Source: Chondrosia reniformis (lineage: Eukaryota; Porifera; Demospongiae; Chondrillida; Chondrillidae). From it: 64,000 bases of DNA. Within the stretch, counting starts at the first letter, position 1. Each line of letters starts with the position of its first letter. This document shows positions 23,219-33,765 of this stretch, piece by piece. Below the pieces are notes generated by a model that saw only the letters and a list, made by a program, of their open reading frames with translations, was not told the origin of the DNA and did not search any database. The position numbers and the translations under genes were made by a program. Location of the stretch: positions 4,278,001-4,342,000 of the forward strand of contig OX359191.1 of NCBI GenBank assembly GCA_947172415.1. Reading direction: 5' to 3'.

Positions 23219-23805
23219 AGATAGATAGATAGATAGATATTTTTATTTGTCATCAGGAGTGCTGCATCCACATCATCGGTGGATTTTCATGCAGGTCCTG
23301 TATCAAGTACAATGCAAAAAGATAGAGAGTGAATGCATAATGTTAATGGGGAAATATAGTAAATAGATTTAAAGAGTTTAAATGGATATAGATTGAGTTC
23401 ATGGAATTAATTCACATTTGTACAGTTCAAGTTGGCTAGGGCTCTTCTGAATGATTTTGCATCTCTAATGTCTTTGATAGCAGATGGCAGACAGTTAAAA
23501 TGATATGCCCCTTGATATTCAAATGTTGAACGATAGGCATTGGTTAGTGGTCGCTTCAAGTGTAGATTGTTCTTCCTGCGTGTTGAGGGGTAGTTTACAT
23601 TATGAACCACGTTTGTGACAAACTTTGCAGTCAGGAAAGCAGGTGCTCTGTTGATCAGGCAGCAATGTACTTTACCTAACATAGCTAGATGTCTTCTATG
23701 GTGTAGGGTAGTCCACCCTAACATTTGTCGGAGTGGGTGGCTTCTTGTTCTAGGTGGTTTCTGAAGAATCATGCCCATGGCATAATTCTGAATCCTCGCT
23801 AGTCT
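23219..23805 (-). mobile_element. CR1/L2-like non-LTR 3' fragment, copy 1
   Basis: A - strand insertion flanked by a 6-bp duplication CTAGTT (23213-23218 and 23806-23811). On the - strand it reads LARIQNYAMGMIL, then a 123-codon frame (23778-23407) that resembles the very C-terminus of CR1/L2 RT proteins (RLARIQNYA, then FEYQGAYHFNCLPSAI and IRDAKSFRRAL). A short 3' UTR follows, ending in a tetranucleotide tail (CTAT)n, seen on + as AGAT repeats at 23219-23238. This is a 5'-truncated, tail-primed copy. The unfilled satellite site is visible at 34959-34964. Confidence 0.85.
23407..23778 (-). pseudogene. C-terminal remnant of CR1/L2-like RT protein
   Basis: 123 codons from ATG, ending LNCTNVN then stop. 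The reading frame stays open upstream to the insertion junction (LARIQNYA), so the ATG is internal. It carries no catalytic RT motif, only the post-RT tail conserved in CR1/L2 proteins. It cannot have enzymatic activity alone. Confidence 0.75.
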
Positions 23806-25251
23806 CTAGTTGGAGGTTGCAATTGCATGTACTCAATTGTAAGTAGTATTTGTATGTTCTAATTGTATTTACTAATTGTATGTACAGGTTATGTGCTAGT
23901 TATATGGTCCAGTTGTATATAATAATTGTATATACTAGTTGTAGATAGCAATTGTATGTATAAATTTTATTTATTTGTTATATGTACTAGTTGTATGTAC
24001 TGGTAGTGTGCTCTGGTTTTATGTACTATTTATATGTCCTAGTTATATGTAAAGGTACTGGTTATTTGTACTAGTTGTATGCACTAGTGATTTATACCAG
24101 TTATATGTAGTAGTTGTGTGTAATTGTTGTATGTACTAGTTATATTTAGTAGTTGTAGTTACTAGCTTTATGTACTAGTTGAACGTACTATGTACTAGTT
24201 CTACGTACTAGTTGTAGTACCAGTTGTATGTACTAGTTATATGAACCAGCTGTATGTACTAGTTGTATGTACCAGTTGTATGTACTAGTTGTATGTACCA
24301 GTAACAGTGTATTTACTAGTTGTATGATCTAGGTGTATGTACTAGTTGTATATACTAGTAAGCAGTTTTATGTACTAGTTGTATATAATAAGTAAAGTTG
24401 TATATAATAGTTTTATGTTCCAGTTATATTTTCTAGTTGGAGGTTAAAGTTGAATGTACTCAATTGTAAGTAGTAGTTGGATGTTCTAATTGTATGTACT
24501 AATTTTATGTACAAGTTATGTTCTTGTTATATGTACTAGTTGTATGTACAAGTAGTATATATGTTCTAGTTTTATGTACTATTTCTATCTATTAGTTATA
24601 TGTGTATGTGCTGGTTATATGTACTAGTTGTATTTAGTAGTTGTATGTTCTAGTTGTATGTACTAGATACTAGTTGTATGTACAGGTTGTATGTACTAGT
24701 TTTATGGAGTAGTTGCTTGTAGTAGTTGTATGTAATAGTTTTATGTACTAGTTGTATGTTTTAGTTGTATTAACTAGTTACTAGTTCTATGTACTAATTG
24801 TATGTACTAGTTATATGTTCATGTTATATGAGTATGTACTGCTAATATGTACTAGTTGTGTGTAAAATTTGGATGTAGTAGTTGTATGTACACTAGCTGT
24901 ATGTACAAGTTGTAAGTACTCATTACTAGTTGTATGTTCTAGTTGTATGTACTTGGACTAGATATATTAACTAGTTGGAAGTTCTAGTTGTATGTATTCA
25001 ATTGTAAGTAGTAGTTGCATGTTCTAATTGTATGTATTAATTGTATGTACTAGTTATGTGCTAGTTGTATGTTCCAGTTGTATGTACTAATTGTATTGAC
25101 TAGTTATGTACTAGTTATATGAACTAATTGTATGTTCTAGTTATATTTCCTAGTTGTAGTACTAGTTGTATATACTAGTTGTATGTACTAGTTGTATGTA
25201 CTAGTTGTATGTACTAGTTGTATGTAGTTGGACTAGTTATATTTCCTAGTT
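23806..25251. repeat. 13-bp satellite between the two CR1-like fragments
   Basis: Satellite of the same family; contains the junction of the 2,033-bp duplication at 24353/24354. Several longer modules match 35000-35600 in order, without the CR1-like insertion. Confidence 0.92.
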
Positions 25252-25838
25252 AGATAGATAGATAGATAGATATTTTTATTTGTCATCAGGAGTGCTGCAT
25301 CCACATCATCGGTGGATTTTCATGCAGGTCCTGTATCAAGTACAATGCAAAAAGATAGAGAGTGAATGCATAATGTTAATGGGGAAATATAGTAAATAGA
25401 TTTAAAGAGTTTAAATGGATATAGATTGAGTTCATGGAATTAATTCACATTTGTACAGTTCAAGTTGGCTAGGGCTCTTCTGAATGATTTTGCATCTCTA
25501 ATGTCTTTGATAGCAGATGGCAGACAGTTAAAATGATATGCCCCTTGATATTCAAATGTTGAACGATAGGCATTGGTTAGTGGTCGCTTCAAGTGTAGAT
25601 TGTTCTTCCTGCGTGTTGAGGGGTAGTTTACATTATGAACCACGTTTGTGACAAACTTTGCAGTCAGGAAAGCAGGTGCTCTGTTGATCAGGCAGCAATG
25701 TACTTTACCTAACATAGCTAGATGTCTTCTATGGTGTAGGGTAGTCCACCCTAACATTTGTCGGAGTGGGTGGCTTCTTGTTCTAGGTGGTTTCTGAAGA
25801 ATCATGCCCATGGCATAATTCTGAATCCTCGCTAGTCT
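25252..25838 (-). mobile_element. CR1/L2-like non-LTR 3' fragment, copy 2
   Basis: Second copy of the insertion at 23219-23805, created by the tandem duplication and not by a second transposition: the junctions, the AGAT-repeat tail and the surrounding satellite are the same at an offset of 2,033 bp. The CTAGTT flanks are at 25246-25251 and 25839-25844. Confidence 0.85.
25440..25811 (-). pseudogene. C-terminal remnant of CR1/L2-like RT protein, duplicate
   Basis: 123 codons identical to 23407-23778. Same interpretation: internal ATG, post-RT tail only, no catalytic residues. Confidence 0.75.
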
Positions 25839-27762
25839 CTAGTTGGAGGTTGCAATTGCATGTACTCAATTGTAAGTAGTATTTGTATGTTCTAATTGTA
25901 TTTACTAATTGTATGTACAGGTTATGTGCTAGTTATATGGTCCAGTTGTATATAATAATTGTATATACTAGTTGTAGATAGCAATTGTATGTATAAATTT
26001 TATTTATTTGTTATATGTACTAGTTGTATGTACTGGTAGTGTGCTCTGGTTTTATGTACTATTTATATGTCCTAGTTATATGTAAAGGTACTGGTTATTT
26101 GTACTAGTTGTATGCACTAGTGATTTATACCAGTTATATGTAGTAGTTGTGTGTAATTGTTGTATGTACTAGTTATATTTAGTAGTTGTAGTTACTAGCT
26201 TTATGTACTAGTTGAACGTACTATGTACTAGTTCTACGTACTAGTTGTAGTACCAGTTGTATGTACTAGTTATATGAACCAGCTGTATGTACTAGTTGTA
26301 TGTACCAGTTGTATGTACTAGTTGTATGTACCAGTAACAGTGTATTTACTAGTTGTATGATCTAGGTGTATGTACTAGTTGTAGTTATATGTACTAGTTC
26401 TTTGTACTGATTGTATGTACTAGTTTTATGTATTAGTGTTTTGTACTAATTGTGTGTACTAGTTGAATGTACTAGTTGTATGCACTAATTCTATTTAATA
26501 GTTATGTACTAGTTGTAGGTACTAGTGCTTTTAATAATTATATATACTGGTTGTATGTACTAGATACTAGTGTATGAATTTGTTGTAAGTACTAGTTTTT
26601 ATTAAGTAGTTGCATGTATTATTATATGTAGTGGTTGTATGTACTTGTTGTATGCTCTAGTTGTATTAACTAGTTACTAGTTCTGTGTACTAATTGTATG
26701 TACTAGTTATATGTTCATGTTATATGAGTATGTACTGCTAATATGTACTAGTTGTGTGTAAAATTTGGATGTAGTAGTTGTATGTACACTAGCTATATGT
26801 ACAAGTTGTAAGTACTCATTACTAGTTGTATGTTCTAATTGTATGTACTAGGACTAGTTATATTAACTAGTTGGAGGTTCTAGTTGTATGTACTCAATTG
26901 TAAGTAGTAGTTGCATGTTCTAGTTGTGTGTTAATTGTATGTACTAGTTATGTGCTAGTTGTATATTCCAGTTGTATGTACTAATTTTATTGACTAGTTA
27001 TGTACTGGTTATAGGTAATAGTTGTATGTATTTGTTTTATGTACTAGTTGTATGTTCTAGTTTTATGTACTGATTATATGTACTAATTTAATGTACTAGG
27101 TGTGTGTACTAGTTGTGTGTACTAGTTGTATGTATAGGTAGTAGTTCTATGTACTAGTTGTATGTACTAGTTGTATGTACTCGTTGCATGTACTAGTTAT
27201 ATGTACTAGTTACTAGTTGCATGTACTAGATGTATGTAGTAGTTGTAAGAACTAGTTGGATGTATTAGTTGTATGAACTAGTTGTATGTACTAGTAACTG
27301 ACTGTATATCCTAGTTTCATAGATTTATATGTACTGGTTGTATATAATAGTTGTGTTCACTAGTTGTATGTACTAGTTTCTTGTTGTATGTATATACTAG
27401 CTGTATGTTGTCTAGGTGTATGTACTAGTAATATATACTATTTATATGTGTATGCAATGGTTTATATGTACAAGTTGTATGTACTAGTTATATGTACTAG
27501 TTGTAGTACAACTTGAATGTAGTAGTGATGTGTAATTGTTGTATGTACTAGTTATATTTACTAGTTGTAGTTACTAGTTGTATGTACTAGTTGTAGGAAC
27601 TGATTTTAGTACTAGTTGTATGTACTAGCTGTTTTTTACTAATTGTGTGTACTAGTTGTATGTACTAGGTGTATGTAGTAGTTGTATGAACTAGTTGTAT
27701 GAATTAGTTGTATGCAATAGTTGTATGTACTAGTAACTATCTGTATGTCCTAGTTTTTTCAG
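25839..27762. repeat. 13-bp satellite, segment 5
   Basis: Satellite continuing after the second CR1-like fragment and ending at the insert at 27763. It contains the recurrent modules GTGTGTAAAATTTGGATG (near 26755) and ACTATCTGTATGTCCTAG (near 27736). No gene. Confidence 0.93.
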
Positions 27763-28487
27763 AGAGTACAGTAGTACTCTCTATGTAGGGATGGGACGGG
27801 TAGTTTTGTTTTCCCTAGACGTTGGTACGAAAATCCGAAATAGGCTGAAAATTGCCGAAAAAAAGCTATATTTAGTTAAAAATACACCAGCCATGCTATA
27901 AACTAGCCTTAAAGGCATGCGACCGTGTTCGCTAGCAAATGGGCCAACTTTGAAATATCCCATTTTTGTTTTCTTCTTCTTCATCTTCTTTATCTTCTTC
28001 TTCATCTGCTTTGCCCGCTGTAACTAAACAAGGAAATAAGTTTTTGGGCTACTTCTGAAGTGAAAATACTCCAAATGTTCCGCGCTATATTCTTTTGTAG
28101 AAGCGAGAGCGATAACGTTTTTAATGAGCATGACAGTCTTCGTGGCCAAAGAGTCAAGGCTTCAATAAAATCGCCATTTTTATGATGTCATATTCAGTCG
28201 AAGATTACAAAACCAAAATGGTCTATTATATATTTCCTAGCTTAGGCTCCATAAAAAGTACAGAAACTGAAGAATAATAAAAATTTTCTACAAATATAGT
28301 AGAAGATGTAGGGATGGCACAAAAAGCCTAGAAACAAGAAAGGATGTTTCACAGTGAAGAATTATTTATGCACGAATCCTACAAGCAAGGGTGTTGTATG
28401 ATTCAAGCATAAATAGTTTTTCTATGCTTTTTGTGTCATCCCTACATCTTCTACTATTTTTGTTGAAATTTTTTATTATTCTCTATA
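27763..28487. mobile_element. unclassified insert with a 212-bp foldback unit
   Basis: Non-satellite DNA interrupting a satellite module known unfilled elsewhere (CCTAGTTTTATAGAG near 36657 and 54112). The left edge has the short hairpin AGAGAGTA-CAGTAG-TACTCTCT. The right part (28271-28482) is a foldback with imperfect arms of about 60 bp (28271-28330 and 28424-28482). The motif ATGTAGGGATG occurs at the left end (27784) and in both foldback arms, so the foldback and the whole insert may be one non-autonomous family. No transposase. The Lys-rich frame on the - strand at 27781-28005 comes from a TTC-rich tract. Confidence 0.6.
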
Positions 28488-29280
28488 GAGTTATAGGTAC
28501 TCGTTGTTTTTACTAGTTGTGTTCACTAGTTTTATGTACCAGTTTCTTGTTGTATGTACTAGCTTTATGTAGTCTATGTGTATGTACTAGTAATATGTAC
28601 TAGTTATATGGGTATGAACTGGATTATATGTACAAGTTTTATGTACTGGATTATATGTACTAATTGAGGTACATGTTGTATGTACTAGTTTTATGTAATA
28701 GTTGTATTTACTAATTGTATGTACTAGTTGAATGTACTAGTTGTATGTACAAATTCTATGTAATTATTATGTACTAGTTGTATGTACTAGTTTTATTAAG
28801 TAGTTGTATATATTAGTTGCATGTAGTGGTTGTTTGTACTAGTTGCATGTACTAGATACTAATTGTATGTACTAGTTGTATGCACTGGCTTTATGAAGTA
28901 GTTGTATGTAGTTGTTGTATATTGTAGTTGTATGAACTAGTTGTAGATACTAGTTGTACGTACTAGTTGCATGTCCTAGTAACTATCTTTATGTCCTAGT
29001 TGTATTGAGTTATATGTACTAGTTGTGTGCAGTTGTTGTATGTACTAGTTATATTTACTCATTGTAGTTACTAGTTGTATGTACAAGTTCTATGTACTAG
29101 TTGTATGTACTAGTTATATGTACAAATTTAATGTACTAGTTGTGAGCACTAGTTGTATGTATTAGTTACTGGATGTATGGACTAGCTCTATGAAGTCTAG
29201 TTGTGTGTCCTATAAATATTTACTAGTTATATGTGTATGTACTGGTTATATGTACACGTTGTATGTACTAGTTTTATGTA
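28488..29280. repeat. 13-bp satellite, segment 6
   Basis: Satellite between the foldback insert and the mariner-type MITE. It resumes with TAGAGTTATAGGTACTCG, the right half of the module interrupted at 27763. Confidence 0.93.
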
Positions 29281-30002
29281 CAGTGCTCCACATCTAAAGA
29301 GTGCATTTTGCTGGTTTGCCTAAAATAGCTCTAGGTAGTTAAGGGTGATGGGATTAGCTAATTTTTATAATTTGATGGATCAAGTAGATGTTAATGAATG
29401 CTATGTGGGTGGATGGGCGTGGTTTGTGACACGCCCACTTAGTTGCAGTCCATTTTCCAAAAAACAGTTTTTAGATACTAACTAACGAATAGATATAAGT
29501 TAAGAGCTCTTACTTCAGTATGATATTGCTCCCAATATTCGTGAGACTTGGTGTAAGAAAACTTGAATTCAACGTTCCATTTGAGAAAACGAGTCGAAAA
29601 GGTTAATTTTAGGTACCTTTAGTTTTTAGATACGTTCCACTGCAATTTTTGTAGTTAAGAGCTGTAGACAGGTCAAAAGCTAGTGTAAGAGTTGTGCTTT
29701 CGATAGACTTCAGGCTAGCAGCAAGCCATGAACGTATGCTACGTACGAGCAATTATCGCGAATTGTGTAATTTATAGTCACATGATCGAATGTGACCAAT
29801 TATGTCATTTAGTAAAAATGGCGATTTCTCCCTATGTGTTTGTATTAACAACAGCAGAAATTTACCTAGACATTCTGGACAAGGAAAAAGGTATAATCCT
29901 CTTCGAGAACACTTGCTAAGGTAAGGAAATATGTTAAAAAAATAACTGATAACGTTTTGTCGTTTTTATATGAAAAATGTACTCTTTAGATGTGGAGCAC
30001 TG
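29281..30002. mobile_element. mariner-type MITE with 22-bp perfect TIRs
   Basis: 722-bp insert. The terminal inverted repeats start CAGTGCTCCACATCTAAAGA on both ends (29281-29302 and 29981-30002, perfect over 22 bp, continuing imperfectly to about 29 bp). TA on both sides (29279-29280 and 30003-30004) is the target duplication. A TA target and a CAGTG-type end are typical of Tc1/mariner elements. No transposase: the 63-codon frame at 29728-29919 shows no DDE motif. Non-autonomous. Confidence 0.88.
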
Positions 30003-33000
30003 TACTAGTTGTAATTCTAGTTGTATGTATTAATTTTATGTACTAGTTATATGTACTAATTGTATGTACTAGTTGAATGTACTTGTTGTATATACTAGTT
30101 TTATGAAGTAGTTGAATGTACTTTTAACTAGTTGTATGTATTAGTTATATGTATTAATTGTATTTATTACTAGCTATCTGTATTTACAAATTTTATGTAC
30201 TAGTTATATGTACTAGTAGTATATACTAGTTGTGTGTAAATGTTATATGGACTAGTTATAATTTTACTAGTTGTATGAACATGTTATATGTACTAGTAGT
30301 GTGTTTTAGTTCTATGTACTAGTAACTAGTTGTATGTACCAGTTGTATGTACTAGTTGTATGCACTAGAAACTAGATCTATGTTCTCGTTGTATGTATTA
30401 GTTGTATTTACTAGTTGTAAATACTAGTTGCATATACCAGTTATATTTAATAGTTGTAGTCCTAGTTGTATGCACTAGTTGTATGTACTAGTTACTAGTT
30501 GTATATACTAGTTGTATGTACTAGTTGTATGTACTAGTTGTATGTACTATTTGTACATCCTAGTTGTATGTAGTTAATATACTAATTGTATGTACTAGTT
30601 GTGTGATTGTTGTATGGACTAGTTATTATTACTAGTTGTAGTTACTAGTTGTATGTACAAATTCTCTGGACTAGTTGTACGTACTAGTTGTATGCATTAG
30701 TTAAATGTAAAAATTTAATGTTATAGTTGTGAGCCCTAGTTGTATGTACTGGCTCTATGTAGTCTAGTTGTATGTACTATAAATAATGTACAAGTTATAT
30801 GTGTACTTACTGGTTATATGTACAAGTTGTATGTACTAGTTTTATGTACTAGTTGTAGTACTAGCTGTATGTACTGATTTAATGGAATAGATTTATCCTA
30901 ATTGTATGCACTAGTTGTATGTTCTAGTGGTATTTACTAGTTACTAGTTCTATGTAATAATTGTGTGTACTAGTTATATATATTTTCTAGTTATATGAAT
31001 ATGTACTGGTTATAAATACTAGTTGTATGTACAAGTTGAATGTAGTTTTATGCTCTAGTTGTATGTACCATTTGTGTGTAATTGTTGTATGTACTAGTTA
31101 TATTTTCTAGTTGCAATTACTAGTGTATGTACTAGTAGTAGGAACTAGTTGTATGTACTAGTAACTAGTTGTATGTTCTAGTTGTATGTACTAGTTGTAT
31201 ATACTAGTTGTATTTACTAGTAACAATCTGCATTTAATAGTTTTATGTACTAGTTGTATGTACTGCTTGTATGTAGTTTTATGCACTAGTTGTATGTACT
31301 AATTTTGTGTAATTGTTCTATGGACTGATTATATTTACTAGTTGTAGTTACTAGTTGTATGTACTAGTTATATGTGCTAGTTCTTTGTACTAGTTGTAGT
31401 TACTAGTTGTATGTACTAGTTGTATCTACTAGTTCTTTGTACTAGTTGTTTGTACTAGTTGTATGTACTTGTAACTAGTTTTTTGTACTAGTTATATGTA
31501 TTAGTTGTATTTACTACTAACTATCTGTATATACTAATTTTAAGTACTAGTTGTATGTACTAGTTGTAAGTGATTATATGAACTAGTTGTATGTACTAGC
31601 TGTGTGTAAATGTTGTATGGGCTAGTTATAATTACTAGTTGTTGTTACTAGTTATATGTACTAGTAGTATGTATTAGTTTTATGTCCTAGAAACTAGTTG
31701 TATGTAGTAGTTGTATTTACTTGTTGTATAAACTAGTTTTATGTACTAGATACTAGTTGTATATACTAGTGGTATGTACTAGTTATATTTACTAGTTGTA
31801 GTCACTAGTTGTATGTACTAGTTGCATGTACTAGTTGTATGTACTAGTTGTATGTACCAGTTGTTTGGACTAGTTGTATGTACTAGTTGCATGTACTAGA
31901 GACTATCTGTATGTCCTAGTTTTATGTCCTAGTTTTATGTACTCAGATACTAGTAGTATATGCTATTTGATTGTACTAGTTATATGTACTATTTGTGCCT
32001 ACTACTCATGTGTAATTGTTGTATGCACTAGTAATATTTACTAGTTGTATGTACTAGTTGTATGTACAATTGTATTTACTAGTACTAGATGTATGTACTA
32101 GACTTATGTACTAGTTGTATGTACTAGTTGTATATAATAGTGACCATCTTTATGTACTAATTGTATGTACTAAATGTATGTACTCGTTGTATGTAGTTAT
32201 TAAAACTACTTGTATATACTAGTTGTGTGCAATTGTTGTATGTACTAGTTATAATATTTATTAGTTGTTGTTATTAATTATAGGTACTAGTTGTATGTAC
32301 TAATTGTATTAACTACTAACTAGATGTATGTTCTAGTTGTATGTACTAGTTGTATGTACTAGTTTTATGTACTAGATACTAGTAGAATATACTATTTGTT
32401 TGTAGTAGTTATATGTTATAGTTGTACGTTCTACTTGTGTGCAATTGTTGAATGCACTAGTTGTATTTATTAGTTGTAGTTACTAGTTAATATAAATTTC
32501 TATGTTTTAGTTGTGTGCACTAGTTGTATATACTAGATGTATGAATTAGTTGTATGTACTAGTTACTGGTTGTATGTATTAATTGTATGTACTAGTTGTA
32601 TGTACTATTTGTAAGGACTAGTTGTATGTACAAGTAACTTTCTGTATGTACTAATTGTATGGACTAGTTGTATATACTAGTTGGGTTTAGTTATAATTAC
32701 TACTTGTATCTTCTAGTTGTGTGCATTTGCTGTATGTACTGATTATATTTACTAGTTGTAGTTACTTGTTGTACGTACTAGTTTTATGTACTAATTGTAT
32801 TTGCTAGTAACTAGATGTAAGAACTGGTTGTATGTACTAGTTGTGTGTACTAGTTGCATTTACTAGTAACTAGATGTATGAAGTAGTTGTATGTACTAGT
32901 TGTAAGTACTAGTTTTATGTACTAGATACTAGTTATATATACTAGTTGTGTGTTCTAGTTATATGTACAAATGTACGTACAAATTGTGTGTAAATGTTGT

Positions 33001-33297
33001 ATGTGCTAGTTATATTTTCTAGTTTTAGTTACTAGTTGTATGTACTAGTAAGTAGTTGGACATTCAAGTGTTATGTACTAGTTCTATGCAATTGTAACAA
33101 TCTGTATTTACGTTTTGTACGTACTAGTTGTAGGGACTAGTTGTATGAAGTTTCATGAACTAGTTGAATGTACTAGCTGTATGAACGTGTTGTATGTACT
33201 AGTTACTAGTTGCATGTATAGGTACTACTTGCATGGACTAGTTGTATGAATCTGTTGTATGTACTGGTTGTATGTACTAGTTGTAAGTACTAGTTAA
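30003..33297. repeat. 13-bp satellite, segment 7
   Basis: Same family throughout, no gene. Modules such as GTGTGTAATTGTTGTATG followed by a TATATTTACTAG and GTAGTTACTAG run recur several times (near 31076, 31308, 32715, 32990). Confidence 0.94.
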
Positions 33298-33765
33298 CCC
33301 TTTACCGCCCAAAGACCACTTTTGTGGCTTGAAATTCTTCCAGACCGTTACCGCCCAATAAATAAAATATTCGTACGATCTCTTCGAAATTTATATGTAT
33401 CGATAGCGTTAAGTATAAGAATCTTCGTATAAAATATTAACGGTTTAAACCATAGTATAACTGTATTAAAAAAGGAAGAAATTTGTATTATAGGTATACA
33501 AATTACGCAAGCGTTAACGAAAAAATGCAAAGTTTTAAAATGGCCGTTCAAAAGGAGGACCTATTTCCTTGGCGCTTTTTGGTTTTACAGTATTTGTTGC
33601 TCTTAATAACTTGAGCGAAGGTTAGTTTTGGAGGATTTTATAATTATTAAAGATGAAATGGACCTTTAAAAGGTTAAACTAGGCAGTTGTTACTCTCGAG
33701 CCGCAAAAGTGGTCATTAGGCGGTAAGGGGGGTAACGATTATGCTGTAACGCGGGCGGAAAAGGG
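33298..33765. mobile_element. piggyBac-type MITE (TTAA flanks)
   Basis: 468-bp insert bounded by TTAA at 33294-33297 and 33766-33769. Outer ends are CCCTTTACCGCCC and its imperfect inverse GGGCGGAAAAGGG, fitting piggyBac TIRs and their strict TTAA target. An inner inverted repeat links the left end (TACCGCCCAAAGACCACTTT) with 33690-33727 on the right (AAAAGTGGTCATTAGGCGGT). The right terminus is therefore about 40 bp longer, an asymmetry common in piggyBac ends. No transposase ORF. Confidence 0.85.

Larger units (their letters stand above)
22321..26386. repeat. 2,033-bp exact tandem duplication (two units)
   Basis: Unit 1 is 22321-24353 and unit 2 is 24354-26386. Every feature I compared is offset by exactly 2,033 bp, including the CR1-like fragment, whose 123-codon frame is identical in both. 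I saw no substitutions, so the duplication is very recent. Satellite on both sides means it probably arose by unequal exchange. If real, both copies are in the genome. If not, it is an assembly duplication. Confidence 0.88.

Noticed and set aside
27781..28005. Lys-rich small protein on the - strand
   Set aside because: The basic run comes from a TTC-rich tract inside a mobile insert; no homology recognised.
29728..29919. 63-codon frame inside the mariner-type MITE as a transposase remnant
   Set aside because: No DDE/D motif or helix-turn-helix is visible, and the length is within chance.
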